From Ciona intestinalis (Eukaryota; Chordata; Ascidiacea; Phlebobranchia; Cionidae): a stretch of DNA of 64,000 nt. The position numbers and the translations under genes were made by a program. Location of the stretch: contig NC_020179.2 of NCBI RefSeq assembly GCF_000224145.3, positions 4,249,417 to 4,313,416 on the forward strand. Direction: 5' to 3'. The notes beneath the pieces were generated by a model. That model saw only the letters and a list, made by a program, of their open reading frames with translations, was not told the origin of the DNA and made no database searches. Position 1 is the stretch's first letter; the number at the start of each line of letters is the position of its first letter. This document shows, piece after piece, positions 1 through 12,500 of this stretch.

Positions 1-314
1 ATACGATATATCTTAGAATGCTAACACGTATCTTTATACTGCGTACTGTGAATTAAGTTTCCCAAAACTGTTAGTATCACCAGTATGGTAAATAGCAAAT
101 TGAGTAGATGGGAATATGGGATAGTATAATGAGTCTATACTCGATATTTGTAAACTTGATATTTTTAATTAGGATTTTGTATAACATACACCAAAAACTG
201 TTGGCATCATCAGTGCTTGTAAAAGACTGAGTAGACTTGGTGAAACATCTGCTATATTATAATGGGTCTATACTTAATAATTGTAAACTTGATATTAAAA
301 GTGACGTCACATAC

Positions 315-534
315 CTGCTGTTGTAACACCTCCACCCTGGTTTTTAGCTCTTCCAACGTGATGTCTTCCCTCCCTTCAGAATTATTGCTATTTATTGGCG
401 GATGTTCGTTGCTGTTGAACCCAGGGGAGGTTGGGTCACTTGTTGGAAGAGCGAAGTTGTTATTGTTGTTTATCATCCCGCTAGATGTCGGTAGAGCGTC
501 AGGTGGAATAGATTCGGACATTCGTTGTCGGATG
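315..534 (-). CDS. TNIP-like exon 11 (last in window)
   Basis: Acceptor ATCAAACAG, donor CAG|GTATGT. Pro/Ser/Asn-rich linker containing SIPPDALPTSSG and a run of five Asn, then a new coil, LEELKTRVEVLQQQ. The next exons lie off the left edge. Confidence 0.75.
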
Positions 535-3500
535 CTGTTTGATAATATATGTAACTTACGTGGATATTAACAGAGGGTTGATGTAAAGTAAGCGTATAAG
601 TATATATAGTGCATTATCGACCACCCTTGTCTAAAATGCCGCCTGGTGCACTTATAGCTGTACGATCTCACCCTTACAGAATACATTTATCATATAGGAA
701 AGAAACATATTGATCTATCACGCGCAACAGTAAACAACACATTGGGGTAATCGATCAACTCTGACATAAAGCCAGATCCCATGACAACTATCGTCGTGTA
801 AGACCTCACCCATATATAGAACGTTTGTGAAGATTATTTTTCTTGGGGTTAATACGCTTAGCATTATAGCAACATAACATTAACACACGCCACCCACCTA
901 TAAGCGGCCTCCAACGCTTGCCCCAACCTCGCGTTCTCAGCTTCCAAACAACTGTTGTCGGTTTCCAACTTCCGATTATTTTCCTTTAACTTCGTAACCT
1001 CTAGTTTGAGCGCAACGCTCTGCGCATGCGTGGTGGCGCACCGTCGAGTTAGAACCGATTTTTCTTGCTGAAATTAATCAACGAGTTAGATATTAGTACA
1101 GGCACTAAACAGCAGCTGAACCAGTGTAAGATAAATTGAGTTCAGTATACAGTAACTTGATTTTACAAAAAAAAAACATTAATGTAAAAATGGTTACTAT
1201 ATCCACCAAGGTGGTGAAGCAACTACTAGCACCTATATAAACATTCTACACTTACTGTTGCATTCTGAATCTCCCTTTTCGCCGCCGACAACAACAGCTC
1301 CATGTCTTTCCTTCTCTTTGTCTCTTTTTGTTGCGTTCTGGTGACGTCATTACTGACGTCAGAGATAGATTTGTCATGCTCTTGCTTCAATCGTCTGTAT
1401 TGTGAATCCCATTGCTTGTTAACTCTTAGAATCTGGGGGATATTATGTCATAAATAAATGTAAATGACTTTTCTTACTGTAATTGCATTGGGGCAACAAC
1501 AGTCTTTATACCATACGGTGTTTCCATTTCTACATCTTGTAATTTTGTTTGTAAGGTATGGCTGACCATTACATAACCAATGGGGGAAAGAACCATAAAG
1601 TGACGTCATGAATTTATGATTACGTCATTAAGTGATGACGCCACACCCCAGTTATATGTTACCTCAGTTCTTTGAGCTTCCAGCTTCAGTATTCTTGCCT
1701 GAAGTTTCGCCTTTAAATTTCGATCCATTTCATACGAGCTCTCTCCTGCCGATTGTGGTGAGTCGACTGCTTGAACAGGTGACCGTCTAGCGGCGCTCTT
1801 AAGCTGTGCATTTTCTTTTTCCAGTTTTGCTGTCTTTTCTTCAAGTTCCTTTAGTCTCGCTTTGGTTTTATCGTTATCCACCATCAGTGCATTACAGAAT
1901 GCCTGTAGTGCGAAATTAGTTTATTTAACTTTAAAATTTTCAATTTGTTTTAATACAAATAATTGTAAATGGGGCTGGACTGTTTATCGGGAAAAAATAG
2001 TTTAGTCTTGGCCTGTTATAATAATGTATATAGTTTTACACAGTAGACTACCGTGTTCTTTATACTAAGAAGCTACGACTCAACATATATTTAGGCTATT
2101 GATAAATTTTCGAGCAGATGATATTCCGTACAAAACATAATGTTAAATAGATCGTATGAGCCGAAGGTTCGTGGGTTCGAAACCAGGTGAAGTAAGAACG
2201 TACCGCCGATTGAATAATAAGAGGCAGTGACTTTTTGCTTCCTTCAAACTGACTTAAAACACGGGGATAAAATTCTTTCAACTGTTTCGCGTAATCGCTA
2301 CATAGCGTCATAACATCCAGGGGGAAATCGTCTGCTTCTTCATTGTTTACGTCACAAGGTTGCGAAATATCCGTAACTTCATCAACATTATTCCTGACGT
2401 CACTAGAATTGACGTCATTATCAGTGACGTCATTTCCATCCGATTCTAATAAGCTAGTTTCGTCTTCCGAGCGGTTACCAGTTACGTAACAACTGTCTAT
2501 TGTTTCGTCATCGGAGTCCAGAATAGAATCGCGTTGGTCGTTCTTTTGTTTTAATTGTTGGATTCCAATGTTGCAAGCCAAAGCAGAAGCCATGTTTAAG
2601 TAATATTATCTAAGTCTTACAGCACGTATACGTATACGAAGCCTTTAAATAAACACGACTTAGTTGGTAATGTATAGAACTGACAGGAATATGGTCGGCT
2701 ATCACCGTGACTTAGACGCAGAAACCACGAATACAAACTTACGAAGCTGCGTTGATAAAGTATTTTAAAAGCTTTATCAGAAAGCGTGACGACCCTATTT
2801 TAAACTGTGCCCTTGAAACTGCGAAAAAAACGTTCATTTGCCCATTTTGAGTGCTATTTCCACCATCAGACTGCCAATGAAACATATAGACTCACGGTTT
2901 TAGCTTTGTTATGTTTATAACTTTCATCATTCAATCTTATTTACAAATTGACTTAAATAACATGCAAAACTAAAGGTTTTATGTAAAACAACTACGTTGG
3001 TATTGCATTGTATGCTTATCCTGGTTTAAATTAAACAGTTGATCTAACTGTATTCATATTTTACTCAGCTCATTTAAACAGCCCAATTTATATTATTTCC
3101 ATAATTTACTTTGTCAACTGTGAACATTCTATTGAAATCTACGATTTATTTAAGTATTCTAAGCTATCTCTTACTTGAACCTCAGACCCCATTAGCCGCA
3201 CCGTAAGTATTCACCCTTACAAAATTCTTAAGTCCGTAAACTTATTCTGTTACTTAAGAAGCCCCATTGTACATTATACACTCTGCTTGGTTAGCTGGCT
3301 TTTGTTGTGTGCACTGTACGCTTCATTTAAGTAACTGAGTCTGATTTACATAGAAGCAACCGAAAGTTTCGATCGCGATGAGTCGCTCTAGCTCACTGCG
3401 CTCCACCAACGAACTGGCGTCGTTTTTAACTCTGCGGTGTTGGGATACAAACGGGGGAACCCCCTGCAGATGGAACAAGTTCCCCTTAAATAGGAGGTTA

Positions 3501-6500
3501 TATAAATCCTGGTATTTGTTCGCCAATCTACCGTATCTTGTTGCACCATTTGTGTTGGTATAACAGTATTGCGTAACTTGTACAAAGGATTGAGGATATA
3601 TAAGTGAACCGCATATATATGTACACTGTTGTAATATTTGCTATTGGGCGAAGAACAATAATACAGATTTGCTGCGCCTATTCAAGTTTTCGATTAAAAG
3701 GTTAAATAACATTCATGACCAAGCAAATATTATGTTGCATCACAAGTGCATTTGTTTCGTAAATATTAAAAAATACCAGAAACTGAAACTGCCCACGTTA
3801 CCATAGAAATCATATACACATGAAAATAATAATACGCGAAACCGGAACATCGTGATTGGAAATACCAAGCCCACCTTTGTTTATCATAATGTCCTCTGTG
3901 ACGTCACTAAACCTTAAACCCTCGTAAATATGACGTACAATAATCAGTCGAATCAGAAACTATAAGTTTTCCTCAGTTTTAGAATTTCCCTCAGTTTTAA
4001 TGAAAGAAATCTGGACGTGTATTATATATACCATAAAATGAAAGGCATATACCAGATGTCAGAGTAAAAACTTATCAACTCTCAAAGTCTTAAATAATAT
4101 TTAAACAGGCTACTTTATCGCATTTGCTTTTATACACAGAAATACTGTATAATAGGGTGGGGAAAGATGGGACACCTTTTTATTTTCTTGTCCCATTTGA
4201 TAGTAAAAAAACGAACATTCAAAAATTATAAAACCATATCCTCGCGACTCCCATAGACCGTTGTTTAATTGTTTAAAAGGATATTTGGATTTTATTTATT
4301 AAATGTGTCTTATCTTACCCCACAGTACTATATGTATTGACCTACATTTCAAACACGATGACCTACATTAGTTTATGGCGCATAGCAATATAGTCTACGT
4401 ATTTTTTTAATTTCAAATCACTTGAAACGCTTGTTTGCCCAAGGGAGTAAATAAATATTTGAAGAAAATGTTTAAGTTGGCTGACGCGGCGGAGAATATT
4501 AGCGGATCCGGGGGTTTCCCGAAACCAAGCGTTGGGGAATACCCTTACATTTAAACTAATATTAACAGATAATAAAACTGTTGATATAGAAGGGGAAGTC
4601 CCGAACATTAGGGGGTTTTAGAGTGAAAAGAAGAAGTTCGATTAATTTATGGGGTTTTTAAGGAAGTTTACTTTTGTATAAGGAAGCTTTTAAAAATGCT
4701 AACAAACTGCACCATTATATAACAAACTACACCATTATATAACAAACTGCACCATTATATAACAAACTGCACCGTTATATAACAAACTAAAACACCATAC
4801 ATTTCACAATTTAAAATAAAAAGGTAAAACTTTAAATTGCTGATGCGGTAAAAACGTGAACTTTATTTTACTAAGTATTATATAATGCCTATAGTAGCAA
4901 CGGTAGCAGAACTTCTATTTACATTGGCTGGTAACGGTAGATTTACATACTAGATAAAGTACAATGCTATTAAACCGTAGCAAGGTATTTATTGTAATGA
5001 GTAAACCATTATATTTGTCACGACCGTGGGTGTAGTTAGCGTTGTTTTACCGTTATAAGTCATATAGATGATACACGTGCATTGTTATGATCAGTATTAA
5101 TACATGCAATGGTGTTATTAACGGGCCATACTGTACTATAAATGTCAGGCCTTATGATAACCTCACCCACGTAAAGCGCACTGCTGGTACTAACGCTTTA
5201 ACCTATGCAGTATAAAGTAACGTCACGTTTGGTATTTAAACACAACACAAGAAATGTCAACAACTATAACTAACCAGCAAAAGCACAAACGCATATTGTG
5301 TAATACAGTTTAAATCCAAAGCCCCAATTACCTTCTTATGAAGCTTATTCTCACTTACACTAACTCTAACGCACGAACGGCCCCTGCTGGTAGAAACAAC
5401 ACTTGCGCTTTCTTAGAAACTTTCCCACACAATAGACTTCTAAACTATAGTTTGTTGGTTTAACGTGGCCGCACAAAGTATTCTTTACAGCAGTGCAATC
5501 TACTGTATGTACTCTACATACTGTTTATCATTTACTGTATATATACATATACAGTTTCTGGGTGGTATAATATAAGTATGGCAATCCCTTATTGGCAAAT
5601 TAGCTTGTGCTATTTCATACTCTCTGCAACTTGTAACCTAACTCTATAATCGACTGAGCGCACAGTTTTATCAGTTAGCATACACACGTTGACACACACC
5701 AGCGGACGTTTTTCACAAATAAACCGTTCGCTCGCTCAGGTCAAAAGGCGAGTTTGGTGCTTGGGGATCCCCCCATCTCAAAACCGGTCTCTCGCCGGTG
5801 TAACAACGGAAGTAACAATAACAATACGCATGCGGAATGCAATCATATTACTGTAAATACGACGTCAATGTTAAATTGTACAACTTGAAGGTAGTGGGTT
5901 CGAAACCCTGTCGTGGCGCTAAAAAGTAAATATTCCTGGGTGTTGATCTAATATTGCTAACTATTTCCTAAATCCCAGACATCCTGATATGCCTTGGCGT
6001 AGCACCTTACCCGTATATAACATATTGTGGGGTTGGAGAGACGGAACACCTTTAGCACGTAATGTCCAGATATCCTGATCGTGTTTTAAACAATTAACAA
6101 CGGTCTATGGAAGTTGTAAAGATACGGTTTTATAATTCATTGAATTTTCTTTGTTTACTACAAAATGGGACGAGAAAATAAAATAAAAAGGTGTTCCATA
6201 TTCCCCTACCCTACTATATTACTAAACGAATCATTAATATTGCAGCCAACCAAGCGTGGTTCTTATATTAGGCATGGGAAACGTAAATTATTATTAAATA
6301 ACAGGAAATGTAGCTAACGTTTAACGGAATTGTTTAATTTCTTGTTATCGAACGTTCGAGACAATTTTCTTTATGACGTATATAACACTCCCACGAGAAT
6401 AAATTCTCGAATATCGACCTTTGTCGCGAGTCCTGCTTACGGGGAAGCCCAAAATATGAAACCTGACGCTCCGTTTTCGAGAAGGGCATATATAACTAGT

Positions 6501-9500
6501 TGTTTAAATTGGTTGATAACGACTATGATATGATCCGTTATTATATGGGTAGTCTCTGTGTTACGGGATAAGTCTGACCCGAATGTTGTTTTTTTATGAA
6601 CCATATAGAATAGAACACATTCTTGCTTTCAATTGCATAACATGTTAGCAAAATAACTGTGATACGTTTTGTAAATCTGGCCCTTATCTGGCACTCATAT
6701 TGTTGGACGATTCTCGTTACGTCATAACAAAATACACCAAGTGCTACTAAATATGCAGCAAACAAAAATCGAGTCCAACTAATAATGTACTAAAGATATA
6801 TCGTAGTAAACAAGTAATTTTATAGAAATACACGGCCGTATTCTTACGAATCTAAAAGGGCGATGACTGTTTGTAAAAACACGATTGGGACATGAGGTAT
6901 TATAAAAGATAAGGTATCCCATTTTACCCCAAAACACAACTATTATGTGTTAACGGTACCCATCTTACCCCCCATTACTTTATATACACCAAGAACACGT
7001 AGTTTTGGAGCAATATTACACAACGTAATATAGTTATATATATCCAGCAAACATGGGGTATTTGGCGACTCTTCCATGAAATACATTTCCCAGAATTTAG
7101 CTACACATTACACGAGCCGTGACCTTTCGCCGAGTTACAATAACGTTAGAGCAACGGTTGGGGAAGTACGTGAAACACAACCTGTATTTACATAAAGTGT
7201 GGCGTGACCTGAATATGCAAATACCGTGACCTCCTACGTATTGACTACGTGACATTCGAATAATAACATTGTTATTTTGCGACACTATGTGTTTAGGTAT
7301 AAACGTCAAACAGTGTACCAGTTTCCTGGATAAATGACAAACACTACGCCACAGTTTAATCTCGCCAATGCTCAGCCACGCCACCTGCCGACCAATTTTC
7401 TCTAAAATGAACGTAATTAAAAACTACAAACCCATTTAGGTAAGTCAGTTATTGCGGTTAAACTATAAACGTTTGGTCGACACGTTTTTAAAATCAAACT
7501 GCTGCCTACATAGGAGAACTTACTTATTTTTGGCAAAGTTCCCGAAACCGCTGTTTCCTACATTATAACCTGACGAATAACAGACAGACGTCTTGCTATA
7601 TTTCCTGGTTTGACGTATGGGTGTTTTCCGTAAACGTTGGCATTTAAATGTCTCTACCATTTGTACTTTTACTGTGACGTGTGACTGTTGACTGTTCATG
7701 TGTGTAATGTCTGGTCGCGGCAAATAAGCGTTAATGTTATTTTTAGAATGAAACTTAAGTCTTATGTCTCACTAATTGTAAATACTTTGCAACTTGTTTT
7801 GTAATCTTTAATCTTCTCGTAACAATACCTCGATTGTGCGCAACATACGACTATTATGACGTAGGGGGTTTCCACGGTCGTCAACAACGTCACGTGACTG
7901 GCCTTTCGTAACCTCGAGGGAAGTAAACCGTCCAATTAGAACGTTTCTTGAAATCAGGGGTTTTCAAATCGTCTACGGGCGGTCATTTCCATATTTGGCG
8001 CAAAACAATTCAGTTAGTTTACGTCATTATAAGACAACGCTTACCTTCGACGTTCGAACTTTCTTCTGTGACGTCACAACCCTTTGCGCGAGTCGACCGA
8101 ACACTGCAGCTAGCTTCGTGAATTGTGACGTCACACTAGTATCGCCGCTGATGACGTAGGAGTCGTTTCCGGTTGAATTACTTCGTATGCCAACCATTTC
8201 CTCTACTTGTCGTATCTAAGAAATAAGAAACTTAGTTAGAAAATAGATTCGCCAGCAATGGTTGATGTACCATGGTGTGCCTCACACTAGGACCTCAATC
8301 ATATAGAATATACAATTATGGGCGAAATGTTTGTCTATACGTGTTTATCGTATATATACCATTACGATGTGCGTCGTATAACTCAGTTTGACGTGTTGTT
8401 ATAATTGGATGTGAAGATAAGGGGCCAACTTTGGCCCAAATCCCAATTCCCCTAAAACGTGTCTCGCTTTAAACGTGTCTCGTAGATTTAGAATTAGGAA
8501 ACCATAAACAAAGACAAAAACGCATCTACTTCTAAAGCCTACACGAGTTAACAGTCTCTAATCGAAATTATGGGAAAATACAATAAAAATAAAAAGTCAA
8601 AAATTTTCACCTGATAGTTGAGAAGTCGAACTTCCTCATTCGACGCCGAAGATGTTTTCGATTCCTGTGGCAATGATGGGTTATTACGTCACAAATATGT
8701 GCGGTTGTGATGAAACAAATATTTCCTATTGATCGCCGCAGGCCACTGTAACGCCATGGATAATCAGCGAAATTAAAGCGCGGCGAAAGATGGCGGCCGC
8801 GAAATTTACAAACCAAAATTCTGGAATTGCATTATTCGCGTTTGAGCAAGTGTTTGGACTTTATTGTTACGTCATTATTAGTTGTTTGTTGCTTCATAAG
8901 TGGAAACACAGCTGCCGTATTCGAAAACAACGAACATAATTTATGTAACGTTGTATAAATAGATAAAATCTTACATTCGATTCTGGATTATTTCCGTCGT
9001 CATGGTTACCATCACTGACGTCATTCATTAGTGACGTCAGTAACCTGCTTTCCTCTCCCCCCAACCGCGATTCTGGATCTTCTTGTGTTTCATTTGTGAC
9101 GTCATTATGACTTGGTACTATAGCGTCCTTGGATTCTGCTACAATTAATTCTTTGTTAACTAGACAATGGTGTTTGTGGGTTGTATGCAAATGATCGGTT
9201 GGCGGAGTTGTGAATATGCAAATTAGTTTCATTAAATTTCGCGGACCTTACTAACTATGGAAGTAAACAACCGTGTTCGCCCTAGAGTTATAACATGGGT
9301 GTTTTCTTATACACCAGTCACACATGGTGTATTCATACACCTCATGCGCACTGTCAAGTTATAACATGGGCGTCTTCTTATACACCAGACACACATGGTG
9401 TATTCATACACCCATGATCACTGTCGAGTTATAACATGGGTGTCTTCTTATACACCAGACACACATGGTGTATTCATACACCCATGATCACTGTCGAGTT

Positions 9501-12500
9501 ATAACATGGGTGTCTTCTTATACACCAGACACACATGGTGTATTCATACACCCATGATCACTGTCGAGTTATAACATGGGTGTCTTCTTATACACCAGAC
9601 ACATGGTGTATCTATACACCTCATGCTCACTGCCAAGTCAATTCATAGTTTACGTATACTCTTTAGCACGATTTTACAAATAAGTTCAATCTTAACCAAT
9701 ACACTAATACAGTGACGTCATTGTTACGTCACTTACCGTTCGTTGAAACTTCACTCATCGTAGTGACTTCCGATTGGCTGGTAGAAACATGTGACCAACA
9801 CGACGATGTTGATTGGTTATCGTCTGTCCCCTCGTTGGTTGTTGGTTGGGTAGAATTGGTGACGTCATCTGATGACGTGAAATGATCAATATTAGTCTTT
9901 TTTTTGTAATAGAATATATTTTCTGGTATAAGTTCAAATCTAATCGAATACATTACCTTTAATGTTTAAATTCAAACAATACAATTATATTTCGTTAAAA
10001 CTCATGCGTGTATAAAACCTACGTATGTTCGTTTTTGGTAATAACAAAGTTTGACCTAAAATAAACCGTATGTCCCCTAACCTGCCTCGCCTTAGGACCT
10101 CACNNNNNNNNNNNNNNNNNNNNNNNNNNNNNNNNNNNNNNNNNNNNNNNNNNAAAACAACGAACATAATTTATGTAACGTTGTATAAATAGATAAAATC
10201 TTACATTCGATTCTGGATTATTTCCGTCGTCATGGTTACCACCACTGACGTCATTCATTAGTGACGTCAGTAACCTGCTTTCCTCTCCCCCCAACCGCGA
10301 TTCTGGATCTTCTTGTGTTTCATTTGTGACGTCATTATGACTTGGTACTATAGCGTCCTTGGATTCTGCTACAATTAATTCTTTGTTAACTAGACAATGG
10401 TGTTTGTGGGTTGTATGCAAATGATCGGTTGGCGGAGTTGTGAATATGCAAATTAGTTTCATTAAATTTCGCGGACCTTACTAACTATGGAAGTAAACAA
10501 CCGTGTTCGCCCTAGAGTTATAACATGGGTGTTTTCTTATACACCAGTCACACATGGTGTATTCATACACCTCATGCGCACTGTTAAGTTATAACATGGG
10601 CGTCTTCTTATACACCAGACACACATGGTGTATTCATACACCCATGATCACTGTCGAGTTATAACATGGGTGTCTTCTTATACACCAGACACATGGTGTA
10701 TCTATACACCTCATGCTCACTGCCAAGTCAATTCATAGTTTACGTATACTCTTTAGCACGATTTTACAAATAAGTTCAATCTTAACCAATACACTAATAC
10801 AGTGACGTCATTGTTACGTCACTTACCGTTCGTTGAAACTTCACTCATCGTAGTGACTTCCGATTGGCTGGTAGAAACATGTGACCAACACGACGATGTT
10901 GATTGGTTATCGTCTGTCCCCTCGTTGGTTGTTGGTTGGGTAGAATTGGTGACGTCATCTGATGACGTGAAATGATCAATATTAGTCTTTTTTTTGTAAT
11001 AGAATATATTTTCTGGTATAAGTTCAAATCTAATCGAATACATTACCTTTAATGTTTAAATTCAAACAATACAATTATATTTCGTTAAAACTCATGCGTG
11101 TATAAAACCTACGTATGTTCGTTTTTGGTAATAACAAAGTTTGACCTAAAATAAACCGTATGTCCCCTAACCTGCCTCGCCTTAGGACCTCACCCATACA
11201 TTTAAATGTTCGTGTCCAAACAATGAAATACGTTAGTACGTTGTAATGTGGGGTAATACCGGGAATACATATTGCCCAAAACGTTCTATTACTGGGAATT
11301 GGTTTATTTTCGGAGGTATTTGCAGGGTGGGTTTGGGTTAGCTTATTCACCCCATTACGCATCACCCAAGCGTCCTGGAAACCCCCTGGTCTGAACCCAA
11401 CGTTAAATAAACCCCCTTTGCTTCATTACCCATGATACCCCGAAACATCCTTATCTTATTACTGTAGCAACGATAAGATGGGGCCTACAGTCAGTGAGGA
11501 AGTTTACTGTAAATGAAAACGGATATTCTGTCTTTGTGGTTTGTGATGTAACCGTCTAGTTTTCAGACCTCACGCTGAGACAAATTATAAGAGAAAACAA
11601 ATATAGAAAGTACAGAAATCCCCATATGTTGTCATACAATGGATAAATCTGACATTTCAAGTTTAGGGTTACGTCATTGTGTATTACGTCATATATAGTT
11701 CGCTTTCAAGGTTTGGCGTGAGTGACTATACTTAAATGTTTAAGAGTGGGTAAATATCCATGTAGAATTTTCTTCTGTTAGTTTGAGAATTGAATTAAAA
11801 CCACATTTAGATCTTTAGGAATATTATAATATATGTCAAACCACTTAAATGCCCGCGCCTACAGCGCACAAGTAATAAAAGGAAATAAAAAAAGCGCTCC
11901 TTTTATTTTCTCATGGAAATCACCTACGTGTTTGCGAACAATAAAAAAGTGAATTTCGCGTGTGAAAGTAACACGCTGTTTGATACCACTGCGATTTTAA
12001 GTAATAAAGCTTTTATGTTGTACCTGTTGCTGTGGGGGTTCGGTTTTCTTCGGGTTTTGTTCGGAGATCTTCGGATCCGAAGTTTCCCGAAGTTTGCTGC
12101 AGTAATTTTTGCATTTCTTTTATCTGACTTTGCAGCTTTAAATTATCCTCAAATAATTTCTGATTTTCTTGTTTAACGTCCGTCACGATTACGCCTGAAA
12201 ACAATAACTCTTTTGACCTCACAATAAAAAACAGCGTTCACAAATTTTTACCGAGATTTTCCATATAGTTTACTTTTCGGCGCAACTTGTTGTTTTCGGA
12301 TTTAATTTGGTCAACACTGGCCTTCGGAAACACTGCTACGTCACCACCTGTTGTGGGTTGCATAAAATATATTTGATCTCGATGTTTTAATAATACCTAC
12401 ATTATGACGTCATAAGAAAATATAACAGAATACATATGTTAGGTTGGGGTAAGATGGTTCATGGAGTTATTTAAATGCCCCTTCACAATTCTACGTGAAC

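Larger units (their letters stand above)
2594..8044. other. Large intron of the TNIP-like gene, no other coding exon accepted
   Basis: Between exons 7 and 8. It holds two MITE copies (4149, 6018), a short tandem repeat at 4697, the reading-frame repeat at 6630 and a B-box-like GGTTCGAAACCC at 5900. Open frames at 3323-3585, 4363-4608 and 7097-7384 lack splice or family support. Confidence 0.5.
8924..11193. repeat. Gap-flanking tandem duplication 1
   Basis: Bases 8924-10103 recur almost exactly at 10154-11193, separated by exactly 50 N. The right copy lacks two minisatellite units and shows only a few substitutions. Exons 4 and 5 of the TNIP-like gene are therefore each present twice. Two haplotypes placed side by side is the simplest explanation; a true young duplication is possible. 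Confidence 0.9.

Noticed and set aside
7517..7695. Possible extra TNIP-like exon (VQMVETFKCQRLRK...)
   Set aside because: It has plausible AG and GTAAGT borders but ends in phase 2, which cannot join exon 8 in phase 0, and it has no match to TNIP.
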